A stretch of 41,297 nucleotides of DNA from JBNKHH01 sp050290245 (GTDB lineage: Bacteria > Pseudomonadota > Alphaproteobacteria > Rhodobacterales > Rhodobacteraceae), in contig JBNKHH010000038.1 of NCBI GenBank assembly GCA_050290245.1, positions 1-41,297 of the forward strand, given 5' to 3'. Each line of letters begins with the position of its first letter. The stretch's first letter is position 1. Of the stretch, positions 25,101 through 34,046 are shown one piece after another. The notes under the pieces are model-generated. The model was not told the origin of the DNA. It did no database searches and saw only the letters and a list, made by a program, of their open reading frames with translations. The position numbers and the translations under genes are program-made.

Positions 25101-25364
25101 CCCCAGAATTGACACCGAACCGACCGCAGCTTCAAGCCCCCCTTTTGGAAGCCAGTTCCTGAGTTTCGTGTTGCGCCTTTATGAATGTGCCCGCCGTGGC
25201 ACCACTGTGTTGTCACGACGTCGGCCGTGAACGGCTCGGTCGCGGCTTTAGTTGTGTTGCGCCCGACGGCCCCCGCACTGCACGTGGAGCTAGGCGCCAC
25301 CTGTTTTCACGTCTCGATGGCAGAGAGGGTTGAACCTGCCGACAAGCCCGGAAATGATCGCGCC

Positions 25365-26213
25365 ATGACACGCACGCTTCTCTCCATCGGCCACGGCTTT
25401 TCGGCACAGGCTCTCGCACCGCTCCTTCTGGAAGAAGGTTGGCGCGTCATCGCGACCACCCGCACGACCGAGAAGGCAAAGGCGTTGGCCGAAACTGGCG
25501 TCCAACCCATCGTCTGGCCGGGTAACCAGCTGCCCATCCATGAGGTGACGCACCTTCTGACCTCGGTCGCTCCGGATAGTGAGGGCGACCCAGTTCTCAG
25601 GGAATGGGCCGACGACCTCCGTACGGCGTCAAATCTCGAGTGGGTCGGGTACCTCTCGACAACCGGAGTGTACGGCGACCACCAGGGCGGATGGGTGGAT
25701 GAAACCGCCGCACTGACCCCCGCGACCAGGCGCGGACAGGCCCGCGTGACCGCCGAAGCGGCCTGGGCCGACCTTGGCTTGCCACTGCACATCTTTCGCC
25801 TCGCTGGCATCTACGGGCCGGGACGCGGACCCTTCGAGAAAATCCGGCGCGGAACGGCAAGACGCGTCATCAAGAAGAACCAGGTCTTCAGCCGCATCCA
25901 CGTCGATGACATCGCCCAGGTCGCTCTGGCCTCGATACACCACCCGAATCCCGGCGCGATTTACAACGTCTGCGACGACAACCCGGCACCGCCGCAAGAG
26001 GTGCTGGCCTATGCCGCCGGACTCCTAGGCCTGCCGGTCCCACCGGAAGTTCCGTTCGAAGACGCCGACATGTCGCCCATGGCCCGCAGCTTTTATTCGG
26101 ACTCAAAACGCGTGCGGAACGACCGCATCAAGACCGAACTGGGCGTGAAGCTGATCCACCCGACCTATCAGGCGGGATTGGGCGCTCTATTGAAGGACGA
26201 GAACACCGCCTGA
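25365..26213 (+). CDS. SDR-superfamily NAD(P)-binding protein (epimerase-like)
   Basis: A 282-residue protein with a degenerate Rossmann start (LLSIGHGFSAQALAPLL), YLSTTGVYGDHQGGW at the active-site tyrosine region, and FRLAGIYGPGRGPFEKIRRG, as in the YeeZ-like atypical SDR group. The classic YxxxK is not obvious, so catalysis is uncertain. ATG 25365 is the first start near coding sequence; a longer frame back to 25185 looks non-coding. It ends one base before the convergent dxs stop. Confidence 0.88.
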   Translation: MTRTLLSIGHGFSAQALAPLLLEEGWRVIATTRTTEKAKALAETGVQPIVWPGNQLPIHEVTHLLTSVAPDSEGDPVLREWADDLRTASNLEWVGYLSTTGVYGDHQGGWVDETAALTPATRRGQARVTAEAAWADLGLPLHIFRLAGIYGPGRGPFEKIRRGTARRVIKKNQVFSRIHVDDIAQVALASIHHPNPGAIYNVCDDNPAPPQEVLAYAAGLLGLPVPPEVPFEDADMSPMARSFYSDSKRVRNDRIKTELGVKLIHPTYQAGLGALLKDENTA

Positions 26214-28139
26214 TCACGCCCGCTTGGAAATATCCGCCACGCCCAGCACCTCGAGCACCTTCGTCTCGATATCCGCCGCATTCATCGCCGCGACGTCGTA
26301 CATCGCACGCGGGCTTGCCTGGTCGATAAAGATGTCCGGCAGCACCATCGAGCGGAACTTGAAGCCGCCATCGAACACAGCTTCATCCGCCAAAAGCTGC
26401 GCGACATGGCTGCCAAACCCGCCAATCGCGCCTTCCTCGACCGTGATCAGCGCCTCGTGGCTCTCAACCAACTTCAGGATCAAGTCCCGGTCCAGGGGCT
26501 TGGCAAAACGGGCATCCGCTATCGTTGGTGAAATGCCCCGTGCCGCCAAGGCCTCGGCTGCCGCTTCAGCCTCTTGCAGTCGCGTGCCGAAAGACAGGAT
26601 CGCAACCTTCGATCCCTCGCGCACGATCCGCCCCTTACCGATCTCCAGAACCTCGCCCCGCTCGGGCAATTCTACGCCCACACCCTCGCCACGCGGATAG
26701 CGAAAGGCAATTGGCCCTTCGTCATGGGCGGCGGCCGTTGCCACCATGTGCTTCAGCTCTGCCTCGTCGGCGGCGGCCATCACCACCATGCCCGGCAGGT
26801 TGGCCATGAAGGCGATATCGAAGCTACCCGCATGGGTCGCCCCGTCGGCCCCGACCAGGCCCGCCCGGTCGATGGCAAAGCGTACCGGCAGCCGTTGCAG
26901 CGCAACGTCATGCACCACCTGATCGTATCCACGCTGAAGGAACGTCGAATAGATCGCACAGAACGGCTTCATTCCGCCGGCAGCAAGGCCAGCGCTGAAG
27001 GTCACCCCGTGCTGCTCGGCAATCCCGACGTCGAAACAGCGCGACGGGAACCGCTCGGCGAACAGGTCCAGCCCTGTACCATCCGGCATCGCTGCCGTCA
27101 CAGCGACGATCCGGTCGTCGCGCATGGCCTCGTCGATCAGAGTCTTGGCAAAGACCTTGGTATAGCTCGGCGCATTCGATGGCGCTTTCTTCTGCTCGCC
27201 CGTGACAACGTCGAACTTGGCAGTGGCGTGCCCCTTGTCGCGGGCCTGCTCGGCCGGGGCATATCCCTTGCCTTTCTTGGTCAGTACATGGATCAGGATC
27301 GGCCCGGTTGCGCGCTCTTTCACGGTGCGCAGAACCGGCAGAAGCTGGTCCAAGTCGTGCCCATCGATGGGGCCGAGATAGTCAAATCCCAGCTCTTCGA
27401 ACAGGGTGCCCCCGACGACCGTGTGCTTCAGCATGTCCTTGGCGCGCTTTGCGCCCTCGCGGAACGGCTCGGGCAACAGGCTAACGGCACCCTTGGCCGC
27501 GGACTTCAACTCCTGGAAGGGCGCGCCCGCGTAAAGCCGCGACAGATAGGACGACATCGCTCCGACCGGAGGGGCAATCGACATCTCGTTGTCATTCAGA
27601 ATGACGACCAGCCGCTTGCCCAGATGCCCAGCGTTGTTCAACGCCTCATAGGCCATGCCGGCACTGATCGCCCCGTCCCCGATCACGGCAATGGCGTCGC
27701 CCAGCCCGCCCTCGGCCGTACCGCCCAGATCGCGCGCCACGGCAAAGCCAAGTGCCGCACTGATCGAAGTTGACGAATGCGCCGCTCCGAAGGGATCATA
27801 GGCGCTTTCCGAGCGCTTGGTAAAACCGCTCAAGCCACCCTCCTGGCGCAGCGTGCGAATTCGGTCGCGCCGCCCTGTCAGGATCTTATGCGGATAACAC
27901 TGGTGACTGACGTCCCAGATAACCTTGTCCTTCGGCGTATCAAAGACCGCGTGCAAGGCTACCGTCAACTCGACAACACCCAGCCCCGCGCCAAGGTGCC
28001 CACCGGTCTCGCTGACCGCGCTGATGGTTTCGGCGCGCAGCTCGTTGGCAAGCTGGCGCAGCTCGCCATCGCTCAGGCGCTTCATGTCCGCCGGGATATC
28101 TACCCGGTCCAGAACGGGGGTTTGAGGTCGTTCGGCCAT
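26214..28139 (-). CDS. dxs: 1-deoxy-D-xylulose-5-phosphate synthase
   Basis: First step of the MEP isoprenoid pathway: joins pyruvate and glyceraldehyde 3-phosphate, with TPP as cofactor. The 641-residue protein has H49 in GGHLGAGLG, the TPP motif GDGAISAGMAYEALNNAG (from residue 154), and the transketolase-like FDVGIAEQHGVTFSAGLA with the catalytic glutamate, then a C-terminal transketolase domain. It is last in the xseB-ispA-dxs operon, 15 bases after ispA. Its need for TPP links it loosely to thiBPQ in this window. Confidence 0.97.
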   Translation of the reverse strand: MAERPQTPVLDRVDIPADMKRLSDGELRQLANELRAETISAVSETGGHLGAGLGVVELTVALHAVFDTPKDKVIWDVSHQCYPHKILTGRRDRIRTLRQEGGLSGFTKRSESAYDPFGAAHSSTSISAALGFAVARDLGGTAEGGLGDAIAVIGDGAISAGMAYEALNNAGHLGKRLVVILNDNEMSIAPPVGAMSSYLSRLYAGAPFQELKSAAKGAVSLLPEPFREGAKRAKDMLKHTVVGGTLFEELGFDYLGPIDGHDLDQLLPVLRTVKERATGPILIHVLTKKGKGYAPAEQARDKGHATAKFDVVTGEQKKAPSNAPSYTKVFAKTLIDEAMRDDRIVAVTAAMPDGTGLDLFAERFPSRCFDVGIAEQHGVTFSAGLAAGGMKPFCAIYSTFLQRGYDQVVHDVALQRLPVRFAIDRAGLVGADGATHAGSFDIAFMANLPGMVVMAAADEAELKHMVATAAAHDEGPIAFRYPRGEGVGVELPERGEVLEIGKGRIVREGSKVAILSFGTRLQEAEAAAEALAARGISPTIADARFAKPLDRDLILKLVESHEALITVEEGAIGGFGSHVAQLLADEAVFDGGFKFRSMVLPDIFIDQASPRAMYDVAAMNAADIETKVLEVLGVADISKRA

Positions 28140-28154
28140 GCCACCTCTGAAAGT

Positions 28155-29021
28155 TCAGAACTCGCGCGAGATAACGAAACGCGCGGCATCCCGCAAGTTA
28201 TCTGCTTCAGCACCATATGGGGCGAGAACGTGCAGAGCCTCCGCGACCAAAGCACGCGCCCGCTCTCTTGCACCGTCCAGACCCAGAAGAGAAACGAAGG
28301 TTGCCTTGCCCGCAGCGTCATCCTTTTGCACCCGCTTGCCGGTCTTCGCCTCATCGCCCTCGACGTCCAAAACATCGTCGACGATCTGGAAAGCAAGACC
28401 GATCGCCTCGGCATATTTGCGCATGGCAGCCACATCTTCCCCCGCCATTGCAGCACCGGCCATCGCGGACCATTCGATCAGCGCCCCGGTCTTCAATGAC
28501 TGCAGTTCGGTTATCCCGTCAAGTTTCAAGGGCACTTCGGCCGTCTCGGCAGCAATATCCAGCGCCTGCCCCCTGACCATGCCCCGTCCGCCCGCGGCAA
28601 CTGCGAGACTCCTGGACAACTCCAGCTTCACTTCAGCGGCCAAGTCGCCTGCTGCGACCAACTCAAACGCCAGCGTCTGCAAGGCATCACCGACCAGAAC
28701 TGCCGTTGCCTCGTCCCATCTTACATGAACCGTGGGCTGGCCCCTGCGCAGGTCGTCGTCATCCATGCAGGGCAGATCGTCGTGGACAAGACTATAGGCG
28801 TGCAATGCCTCGATTGCCGCAGCAGCGTGTACCGACCGGCTTGCGGGCACATCGAACAGCGCGGCACTCTCCATGACCAGGAACCCGCGAAGTCGCTTGC
28901 CACCGGTCACGGCATATCGCATGGCATCCGTCACATCGCCTGCGGGAAAGCCCGCCATCGACTGACTTAGGCGCGCGCCGATCTGCGCAGCCCGGCCTTT
29001 CAATACTTCGTCGAAACTCAC
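28155..29021 (-). CDS. ispA: Short-chain polyprenyl diphosphate synthase (farnesyl/geranyl type)
   Basis: Condenses isopentenyl diphosphate with allylic diphosphates. The 288-residue protein has the first Asp-rich motif DDLPCMDDDDLRRG from residue 81, preceded by YSLVH as in bacterial FPP synthases, and the second DDVLDVEGD. The type II spacing favours farnesyl diphosphate as product. It overlaps xseB by four bases. With dxs it joins start and middle of isoprenoid synthesis. Confidence 0.94.
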   Translation of the reverse strand: MSFDEVLKGRAAQIGARLSQSMAGFPAGDVTDAMRYAVTGGKRLRGFLVMESAALFDVPASRSVHAAAAIEALHAYSLVHDDLPCMDDDDLRRGQPTVHVRWDEATAVLVGDALQTLAFELVAAGDLAAEVKLELSRSLAVAAGGRGMVRGQALDIAAETAEVPLKLDGITELQSLKTGALIEWSAMAGAAMAGEDVAAMRKYAEAIGLAFQIVDDVLDVEGDEAKTGKRVQKDDAAGKATFVSLLGLDGARERARALVAEALHVLAPYGAEADNLRDAARFVISREF

Positions 29022-29260
29022 TTCAGATCGACGGGAGCCGTCCCCTTGGGATTGCCGTCCGCATCCAGCGAAATCTGAGCGACCTTCTCTTCGGCCTCGG
29101 CCAGCTTTTTCTGGCAGTGCTCTTTCAACTCTGCGCCCCGCTCGTACAGCTTGATCGAATCCTCCAGCGCGGCCTCCCCCGACTCCAGGCGGCCAACCAC
29201 GACCTCAAGCTCTTTCATCGCCTCTTCAAAGCTCATGTCGCCAACGGGTTTCTCGCTCAT
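29018..29260 (-). CDS. xseB: Exodeoxyribonuclease VII small subunit
   Basis: An 80-residue protein: MSFEEAMKELEVVVGRLESGEAALEDSIKLYERGAELKEHC is the family core, two helices that coat the large subunit. Exonuclease VII degrades single-stranded DNA; xseA is not in the window. Overlaps both neighbours by four bases, a tight operon. Confidence 0.95.
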   Translation of the reverse strand: MSEKPVGDMSFEEAMKELEVVVGRLESGEAALEDSIKLYERGAELKEHCQKKLAEAEEKVAQISLDADGNPKGTAPVDLK

Positions 29261-30183
29261 GCTGCATGCTCCTTCAGGACATCGACGTGCGCCGCGACAC
29301 TGGCGGCCAGCGCGTCCAGATCATACCCGCCTTCCAAAGTCGAGACCACGCGACCGTCGCAGCAAGCGTCGGCAACCTTGCAGATCTCCTCGGTCACCCA
29401 GCGGAAGTCGCCCTCGCTCCAATTGAGGTTCGCCAGCGGATCAGCGGCATGGGCATCGAACCCTGCCGAGATAATGATCAGCTCCGGCTCGAAATCGTCC
29501 ACGGCAGGCAGGATCTCCCGGCCCCAGGCTCGCTGCATCTCGACCGTGCCGGTCATTGGTGCCAGGGGTGTATTGATCACGTTGTTGAAGGCCCCGGTCT
29601 CATGCGCACCACCGCTGCCCGGATACAGGGGCATCTGGTGCGAAGAACAAAAAAGTGTCCGCGCCTCGTTCCAAAGCAAATCCTGCGTGCCGTTGCCATG
29701 GTGGACGTCAAAATCCAGGACCGCCACCCGGCTCAAGCCGTGGTGATCCAGCGCCCGCTTGGCAGCGATTGCCGCTGTTCCGAACAGGCAGAACCCCATA
29801 GCGGTTTCGGTCTCGGCATGGTGGCCAGGTGGCCGCATGGCGACAAAGGCATTTGCGGCCGCGCCCGCCAAGACCGCATCGACAGCCGCGTTGCACCCGC
29901 CAACCGCGCGCAAGGCCGCCTCGAGCGAGCCAGCCGACACGTGGGTGTCCGAGTCGAGCGACACATATGAGGTCGTCGGAATTGCTGCCGCAATCCGATC
30001 GAAATACCGCTCGGGATGACAGCGTAAGACCTCTGACTTGTCCGCGAGGGGCGCTTCATGCCACTCCAGCTCGTCCATATCGGATAGAACCGCCCTAACG
30101 GCTTCGGCCCGCTCCACACGCTCGGGATGCCCCGGCGGCGTCACATGGTTCAGCGCCGCTTCATGCCAATATATCCGTGTCAT
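29257..30183 (-). CDS. Histone deacetylase-like amidohydrolase
   Basis: A 308-residue zinc hydrolase of the HDAC/acetoin-utilisation family. Motifs: RPPGHHAETETAMGFCLFGTAAIAA (active-site HH), VLDFDVHHGNGTQD (zinc ligands) and IISAGFDAHAADPL, with an N-terminal HPERVERAEAVRAVL. Bacterial members deacetylate small amines or proteins; substrate unknown. It leads the operon with xseB, ispA and dxs. Confidence 0.94.
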   Translation of the reverse strand: MTRIYWHEAALNHVTPPGHPERVERAEAVRAVLSDMDELEWHEAPLADKSEVLRCHPERYFDRIAAAIPTTSYVSLDSDTHVSAGSLEAALRAVGGCNAAVDAVLAGAAANAFVAMRPPGHHAETETAMGFCLFGTAAIAAKRALDHHGLSRVAVLDFDVHHGNGTQDLLWNEARTLFCSSHQMPLYPGSGGAHETGAFNNVINTPLAPMTGTVEMQRAWGREILPAVDDFEPELIIISAGFDAHAADPLANLNWSEGDFRWVTEEICKVADACCDGRVVSTLEGGYDLDALAASVAAHVDVLKEHAA

Positions 30184-30255
30184 GGTTCTTGTTCACAAAT
30201 CCCTGCCGGTGAGGCAAGGAGATTCCCAACTCATTCGCTGGCCGAAAACTATCTC

Positions 30256-30278
30256 GGGGGTTTGGGGCAGAGCCCCCA
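30256..30278 (-). repeat. REP-like hairpin, copy B
   Basis: GGGGC-AGA-GCCCC hairpin (30264-30276) next to a GGGGG stretch, on the minus strand CTGGGGGCTCTGCCCC then AAACCCCCGAGATA. It lies about 30 bases after petR stop and resembles copies A and C. Confidence 0.6.
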
Positions 30279-30306
30279 GTCGTCGTGCCGCCGCCAGGCG
30301 GCGCAT

Positions 30307-31005
30307 TTAATCAGGCGACAGCATATAGCCCGCTCCGCGCACCGTCTGAAGGTAGCGCGGCTGTTTCGGATCCGCTTCGATCTTGCGCCTCAGCCGGGTG
30401 ATCTGAACATCCACCGCCCGCTCCTGCGCCTGTCCCTTGTCGCGACCCAGGTCCTCGACCAGCCGGGCCCGGCTCAGGGGCTGGCCCAGGGCGTTCGAGA
30501 ATATCCGCATGAGCTGTGACTCGGTCGCGGTCAGGCGCACCGGTTCGTCGCCCTGCCACATGGCGCCCTTCTCGACGTCATAGCGATACGCTCCAAGCGA
30601 CAGAACCTTCGGCGCTACATCGGTCGGCTCCGACGGCGGCACACGACGCAGGATCGAATTAATCCTGAGAAGCAGCTCCTTCGGTTCGAACGGCTTGGCC
30701 AGGTAATCGTCGGCACCGGCCTCGAGGCCCGCGATCCTGTCATTCGTCTCATTCTTGGCCGTCAACAGCAGGATCGGCACGTCGCGTTCGGCGCGCAGGC
30801 GGCGGCAAAAACTGACACCGTCTTCCCCAGGCATCATCACGTCCAGAACGATCATGTCGAAATCCAGCCCGCTCAGGATCCGCTCGGCATGTGCCGCATC
30901 CCGTGCAGCCGAAACAAGGAACCCGCTGCGCATCAGGAATTTCTGCAAAAGACCCCGGATCCGCTCGTCATCATCGACGATCAAAAGATGTGCATCAGGA
31001 TCCAT
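30307..31005 (-). CDS. petR: OmpR-family response regulator, PetR-like
   Basis: A 232-residue two-component regulator. Receiver domain: DDDE at residues 11-14, phosphoacceptor D55 in LDVMMPGEDG, and K about 105 in YLAKPFEPKELLLRI. C-terminal winged helix: ESQLMRIFSNALGQPLSRARLVEDLG then RAVDVQITRLRRKIEADP.PRYLQTVRGAGYML. The adjoining MarR gene matches the petP-petR arrangement of Rhodobacter, where the pair is linked to cytochrome bc1 and growth. No histidine kinase is nearby. It begins two bases after petP. Confidence 0.9.
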   Translation of the reverse strand: MDPDAHLLIVDDDERIRGLLQKFLMRSGFLVSAARDAAHAERILSGLDFDMIVLDVMMPGEDGVSFCRRLRAERDVPILLLTAKNETNDRIAGLEAGADDYLAKPFEPKELLLRINSILRRVPPSEPTDVAPKVLSLGAYRYDVEKGAMWQGDEPVRLTATESQLMRIFSNALGQPLSRARLVEDLGRDKGQAQERAVDVQITRLRRKIEADPKQPRYLQTVRGAGYMLSPD

Positions 31006-31007
31006 GG

Positions 31008-31511
31008 TCAGTTCGTGTCCGTCAGACGCCCGTAGTGGCGCCGCATGTCGCTGTCCATCATTGCCTCAAGCACCTGGCGGAACCCGGCAACAGCCTCTGG
31101 ACCTGCGTCGCGGAATGCTGCGCGCATCCGGCTTCTCTGTGCATCTGACAACTCACGCTCCAAAACCCTACCTGCCTCGGTCAGGTACAAATGCCGTTCG
31201 CGCTTGTCTCGCGTGCCGACTTCGCTGCGCACAAGACCATCCCCGATCAGTGTACGCAAGACACGGTTAAGCGATTGCTTTGTAACACCAAGAATGGCCA
31301 ATAGATTGTTGACCGTCGTACCGGGCGAGCGATTGATAAAGTGGATCGCCCTGTGATGCGCCCGGCCGTAACCCTTGTCGGTCAGGATCCGGTCAGGGTC
31401 TGCTGTAAAACCACGATAAGCAAAGAACATCGCTTCGATGCCTTTGCGCAACTGGTCGTCGGTCAGGAACAACAGCGTTTCGCCACTGCCGGTGCCGCCA
31501 CTGTCTGCCAT
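31008..31511 (-). CDS. petP: MarR-family regulator, PetP-like
   Basis: A 167-residue winged-helix protein: GRAHHRAIHFINRSPGTTVNNLLAILGVTKQSLNRVLRTLIGDGLVR is the DNA-binding core, followed by a wing EVGTRDKRERHLYLTEAG. It lies two bases upstream of petR. A 19-bp palindrome in the -35/-10 spacer of its own promoter suggests autoregulation, typical of MarR proteins. Confidence 0.88.
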   Translation of the reverse strand: MADSGGTGSGETLLFLTDDQLRKGIEAMFFAYRGFTADPDRILTDKGYGRAHHRAIHFINRSPGTTVNNLLAILGVTKQSLNRVLRTLIGDGLVRSEVGTRDKRERHLYLTEAGRVLERELSDAQRSRMRAAFRDAGPEAVAGFRQVLEAMMDSDMRRHYGRLTDTN

Positions 31512-31533
31512 GTACTCTCCCTCATTTTTTGTG

Positions 31534-31562
31534 ATTTTATGTCAGCCTTGTTGACATTCCAA
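31534..31562 (-). promoter_or_regulatory. petPR promoter
   Basis: On the minus strand TTGGAA (31562-31557) and TAAAAT (31539-31534) are exactly 17 bases apart, with the -10 22 bases before the petP ATG. The spacer is filled by the palindrome. Confidence 0.6.
31539..31557. promoter_or_regulatory. 19-bp palindrome, candidate PetP operator
   Basis: ATGTCAGCCTTGTTGACAT has perfect 6-bp arms around a 7-base centre. It covers the petPR spacer and also overlaps TTGACA (31551-31556), a perfect -35 for a plus-strand promoter with a weak TAGCGA at 31574-31579 upstream of ilvE. Binding would affect both directions. Confidence 0.6.
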
Positions 31563-31650
31563 GAATCAATTGTTAGCGATGCTCGAATTTTCCGCAATAA
31601 AGTGTCCGATGCGGAACTATTTGGGCAACATTTGAAAAACGGAGGCCGAC

Positions 31651-32517
31651 ATGGCGGGATACGACGATCGCGACGGAACGATCTGGATTGACGGGAAACT
31701 GGTACCCTGGCGCGACGCCAACGTACATATCATGACGCACGCCCTGCACTACGCCTCCAGTGTCTTCGAAGGCGAGCGTTGCTACAATGGAAAGATCTTC
31801 AAGAGCCGCGCACATTCCGAACGGCTGCATTTCTCGGCGGGCGAACTGGATTTTCAGATCCCCTACACAGTCGATGAAATCGAAGCCGCCAAGGTGCAGG
31901 TCCTTGCAGACAACAACCTGACCGACGCCTATGTGCGCGCGGTGGCCTGGCGAGGAGTCGGCGAAGACATGGGTGTCTCATCGGCCCGCAACCCGGTCCG
32001 CCTGGCCATCGCGGCCTGGGAGTGGGGTGCCTATTACGGCGATTCAAAATTCAAAGGCGCCAAGCTCGACATTTCCAAGTGGAAACGCCCCTCGCCCGAA
32101 ACAATCCCAGTCCATGCCAAGGCCGCAGGTCTTTACATGATCTGCACCACCTCCAAGCATGCCGCCGAAGCCAAGGGCTGTTCGGATGCCCTGTTCATGG
32201 ATTATCGCGGCTACGTGGCCGAGGCGACCGGGGCGAACATATTCTTCGTCAAGAACGGGGAAGTGCACACACCAAAGCCCGACTGTTTTCTGAACGGCCT
32301 GACCCGACAGACCGTCATCGGCATGCTTGAGGATCGCCAGATCAAGGTTCACGAGCGCCACATCATGCCTGAGGAAATGGAAGGCTTTGAACAGTGCTGG
32401 CTGACCGGCACCGCCGCCGAGGTTACACCTGTCGGCCAGATCGGTACCTTCAATTTCGAAGTGGGCGCGATGACCCGCGAGATCGCCGAAGGCTACGAAA
32501 AGCTGGTCCGCAGCTAG
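31651..32517 (+). CDS. ilvE: Branched-chain amino acid aminotransferase
   Basis: Transfers the amino group between glutamate and branched-chain 2-oxo acids; last step of valine, leucine and isoleucine synthesis. The 288-residue fold-type IV PLP enzyme has HALHYASSVFEGERCYNGKIF, the lysine expected at K157 in HAKAAGLYM, and GYVAEATGANIFFVKNG with the glutamate that binds PLP. ATG 31651 has AACGGAGG about nine bases upstream. Confidence 0.95.
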   Translation: MAGYDDRDGTIWIDGKLVPWRDANVHIMTHALHYASSVFEGERCYNGKIFKSRAHSERLHFSAGELDFQIPYTVDEIEAAKVQVLADNNLTDAYVRAVAWRGVGEDMGVSSARNPVRLAIAAWEWGAYYGDSKFKGAKLDISKWKRPSPETIPVHAKAAGLYMICTTSKHAAEAKGCSDALFMDYRGYVAEATGANIFFVKNGEVHTPKPDCFLNGLTRQTVIGMLEDRQIKVHERHIMPEEMEGFEQCWLTGTAAEVTPVGQIGTFNFEVGAMTREIAEGYEKLVRS

Positions 32518-32524
32518 TCTCCCA

Positions 32525-32552
32525 ATGGCTCGCCCCGTCGCGGGCGGGCCAT
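32525..32552. terminator. Hairpin between convergent ilvE and DUF1294 genes
   Basis: An 11-bp stem with one G-U pair (ATGGCTCGCCC / GGGCGGGCCAT), loop CGTCGC, fills the 34-base gap. No T-run follows, so intrinsic termination is doubtful; a second 8-bp hairpin CTCCCCGG/CCGGGGAG (32556-32580) lies inside the DUF1294 tail. Confidence 0.45.
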
Positions 32553-32968
32553 CAACTCCCCGGACCGAACCGCCGGGGAGGGTCCTGTGCCGCTACGCTT
32601 TCGGCTGAGGATTGAGACGTCAGGGCAAAGTTCTCCAGGCCTAGACCGCCCTCACCGTACTGCCCCGACCATGCAGCTGCCGCAACACCAAGCTGAAAGA
32701 ACGTGATCAGGTTCAGCGAGACGGTGAATCCCGTTTTCAACCGTTTATGCCCGCTGATCATCCGCGCCAACTTGGCCCCCGCCGTCCCTCCCATGAACGA
32801 CATCGCCAAAAGGGTACGCTCAGGCACCCTGCGCAGCCTGTGAACAGCGCAATACTTATCCCAGATCGACACGGCAAATGTCGCGACGTTCAAGACAAGC
32901 AGATACTGCAGAAAAACCTGAGACACCCTTCGCACAAATTCCCTAGTCCGGCCCCCAAGTGCTTCCAT
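32552..32968 (-). CDS. DUF1294 membrane protein
   Basis: A 138-residue inner-membrane protein. Segments: FLQYLLVLNVATFAVSIWDKYCAV, ERTLLAMSFMGGTAGAKLARMIS, and GFTVSLNLITFFQLGVAAAAW, with the family pattern W/IDK...R.PE..L......GG..GA......HK..K. Function unknown. The C-terminal 30 residues (LTSQSSAESVAAQDPPRRFGPGS) are disordered and not family-like; the tail overlies a hairpin near ilvE. Confidence 0.82.
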   Translation of the reverse strand: MEALGGRTREFVRRVSQVFLQYLLVLNVATFAVSIWDKYCAVHRLRRVPERTLLAMSFMGGTAGAKLARMISGHKRLKTGFTVSLNLITFFQLGVAAAAWSGQYGEGGLGLENFALTSQSSAESVAAQDPPRRFGPGS

Positions 32969-33066
32969 ATCCGCTTGCCCGTATCAGGGTCACCCGAAAT
33001 CCTGAAAACACACTGTTTTTTTATGGTTAGCGGCTTCGAAATTGGAACACCATATGCCCATCTTTC

Positions 33067-34005
33067 TCAGCCGTACTTTGTCACCACCTTGCGCGCTTCG
33101 CCCCGCTGCAATTTCAGCTGACGTTCGCGCAGAATGATCAACACGCCAGCGGCAATGACAAGCAACGCCCCAAGCAGCATCTGCGTCGTCGGGACCTCGC
33201 CAAAGACGCCATAGCCGATCGCCACCGCGATCAGCATCGAGACATACTCGAACGGCGCAATCAGTCCGGCATCACCAAAGCGATAGGCGCTGGTCACCAG
33301 GATTTGCCCGGTGCCCCCCACCAGCCCGGCCCCGATCAGGAAAACCAAGACCTTCGCCGACGGCACCGCCCACCCCCAGGGCAGGCTGAGCAGAGACAAC
33401 CCGCTGGCCGTGAGCGAGAACCAGAACACGATGGCTGCCGTATTTTCGCTTTTCACCATCTTGCGCACAAAAACCTGGGTAAAGGCCGCGCACAACGACC
33501 CCGCCAGCACCAACATCGCACCAAGCGCCTCGCGGTCGCCCATATTTCCGCCAGAAAAGGTCGACAGGCGCGGCCACAGGATGATCATGACCCCGACCAA
33601 CCCAAGACCAACCGCTGTCAACCGAACCATGCGCACGCGTTCGCCAAGAAAGATCACCGCAAGCACGACCACGAACAGGGGAGTGGCATACTGGATCGAC
33701 TTGACCTCGGACAAGGGGAGCATCGCAAGCCCGGCAAAGGACAACCCCATGGCCGAACTTCCCATGACCCCCCGGATCATGTGCGACATCGGCTGGTTTG
33801 CCTTCAACCCCGTCGACAGCTCCCCGCGCGCCACCAGCCAGACAAAGATCACTGGCAAGGCGCAGAGCGAGCGAAAGAACACGGCCTCCCCCGGTGGCAC
33901 CTCGCTTGACGCAGCCTTGATCAGGGCCGCCATGACGACGAACAAGAAGACCGATGCTATTTTCAGTCCAATGGCGCGAAAGGGGTTGTCAGACACAGAG
34001 TCCAT
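33067..34005 (-). CDS. EamA/DMT-superfamily transporter
   Basis: A 312-residue membrane protein with ten hydrophobic segments in two EamA repeats (first starts FRAIGLKIASVFLFVVMAALIKAASSEVPPGEAVFFRSLC; second covers ALGAMLVLAGSLCAAFTQVFVRKM). The C-terminal cytoplasmic tail is basic (LRERQLKLQRGEARKVV). Substrate unknown. This is a different family member from the EamA protein at 19273. Confidence 0.92.
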   Translation of the reverse strand: MDSVSDNPFRAIGLKIASVFLFVVMAALIKAASSEVPPGEAVFFRSLCALPVIFVWLVARGELSTGLKANQPMSHMIRGVMGSSAMGLSFAGLAMLPLSEVKSIQYATPLFVVVLAVIFLGERVRMVRLTAVGLGLVGVMIILWPRLSTFSGGNMGDREALGAMLVLAGSLCAAFTQVFVRKMVKSENTAAIVFWFSLTASGLSLLSLPWGWAVPSAKVLVFLIGAGLVGGTGQILVTSAYRFGDAGLIAPFEYVSMLIAVAIGYGVFGEVPTTQMLLGALLVIAAGVLIILRERQLKLQRGEARKVVTKYG

Positions 34006-34046
34006 GCCCCCCCTGTAGCAGGCGTTTCAACCCGCCACCAGAGCTC

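Noticed and set aside
23406..25112. 568-codon plus-strand ORF
   Set aside because: Antisense to ade; Arg/His/Asp-rich shadow with no domain.
25116..25364. Possible N-terminal extension of the SDR protein or a purine riboswitch before ade
   Set aside because: The extended frame looks non-coding, and I see no purine-riboswitch core; nothing else is supported there.
26574..28499. Plus-strand ORFs of 399 and 240 codons
   Set aside because: Antisense to dxs and ispA, both clearly coding.
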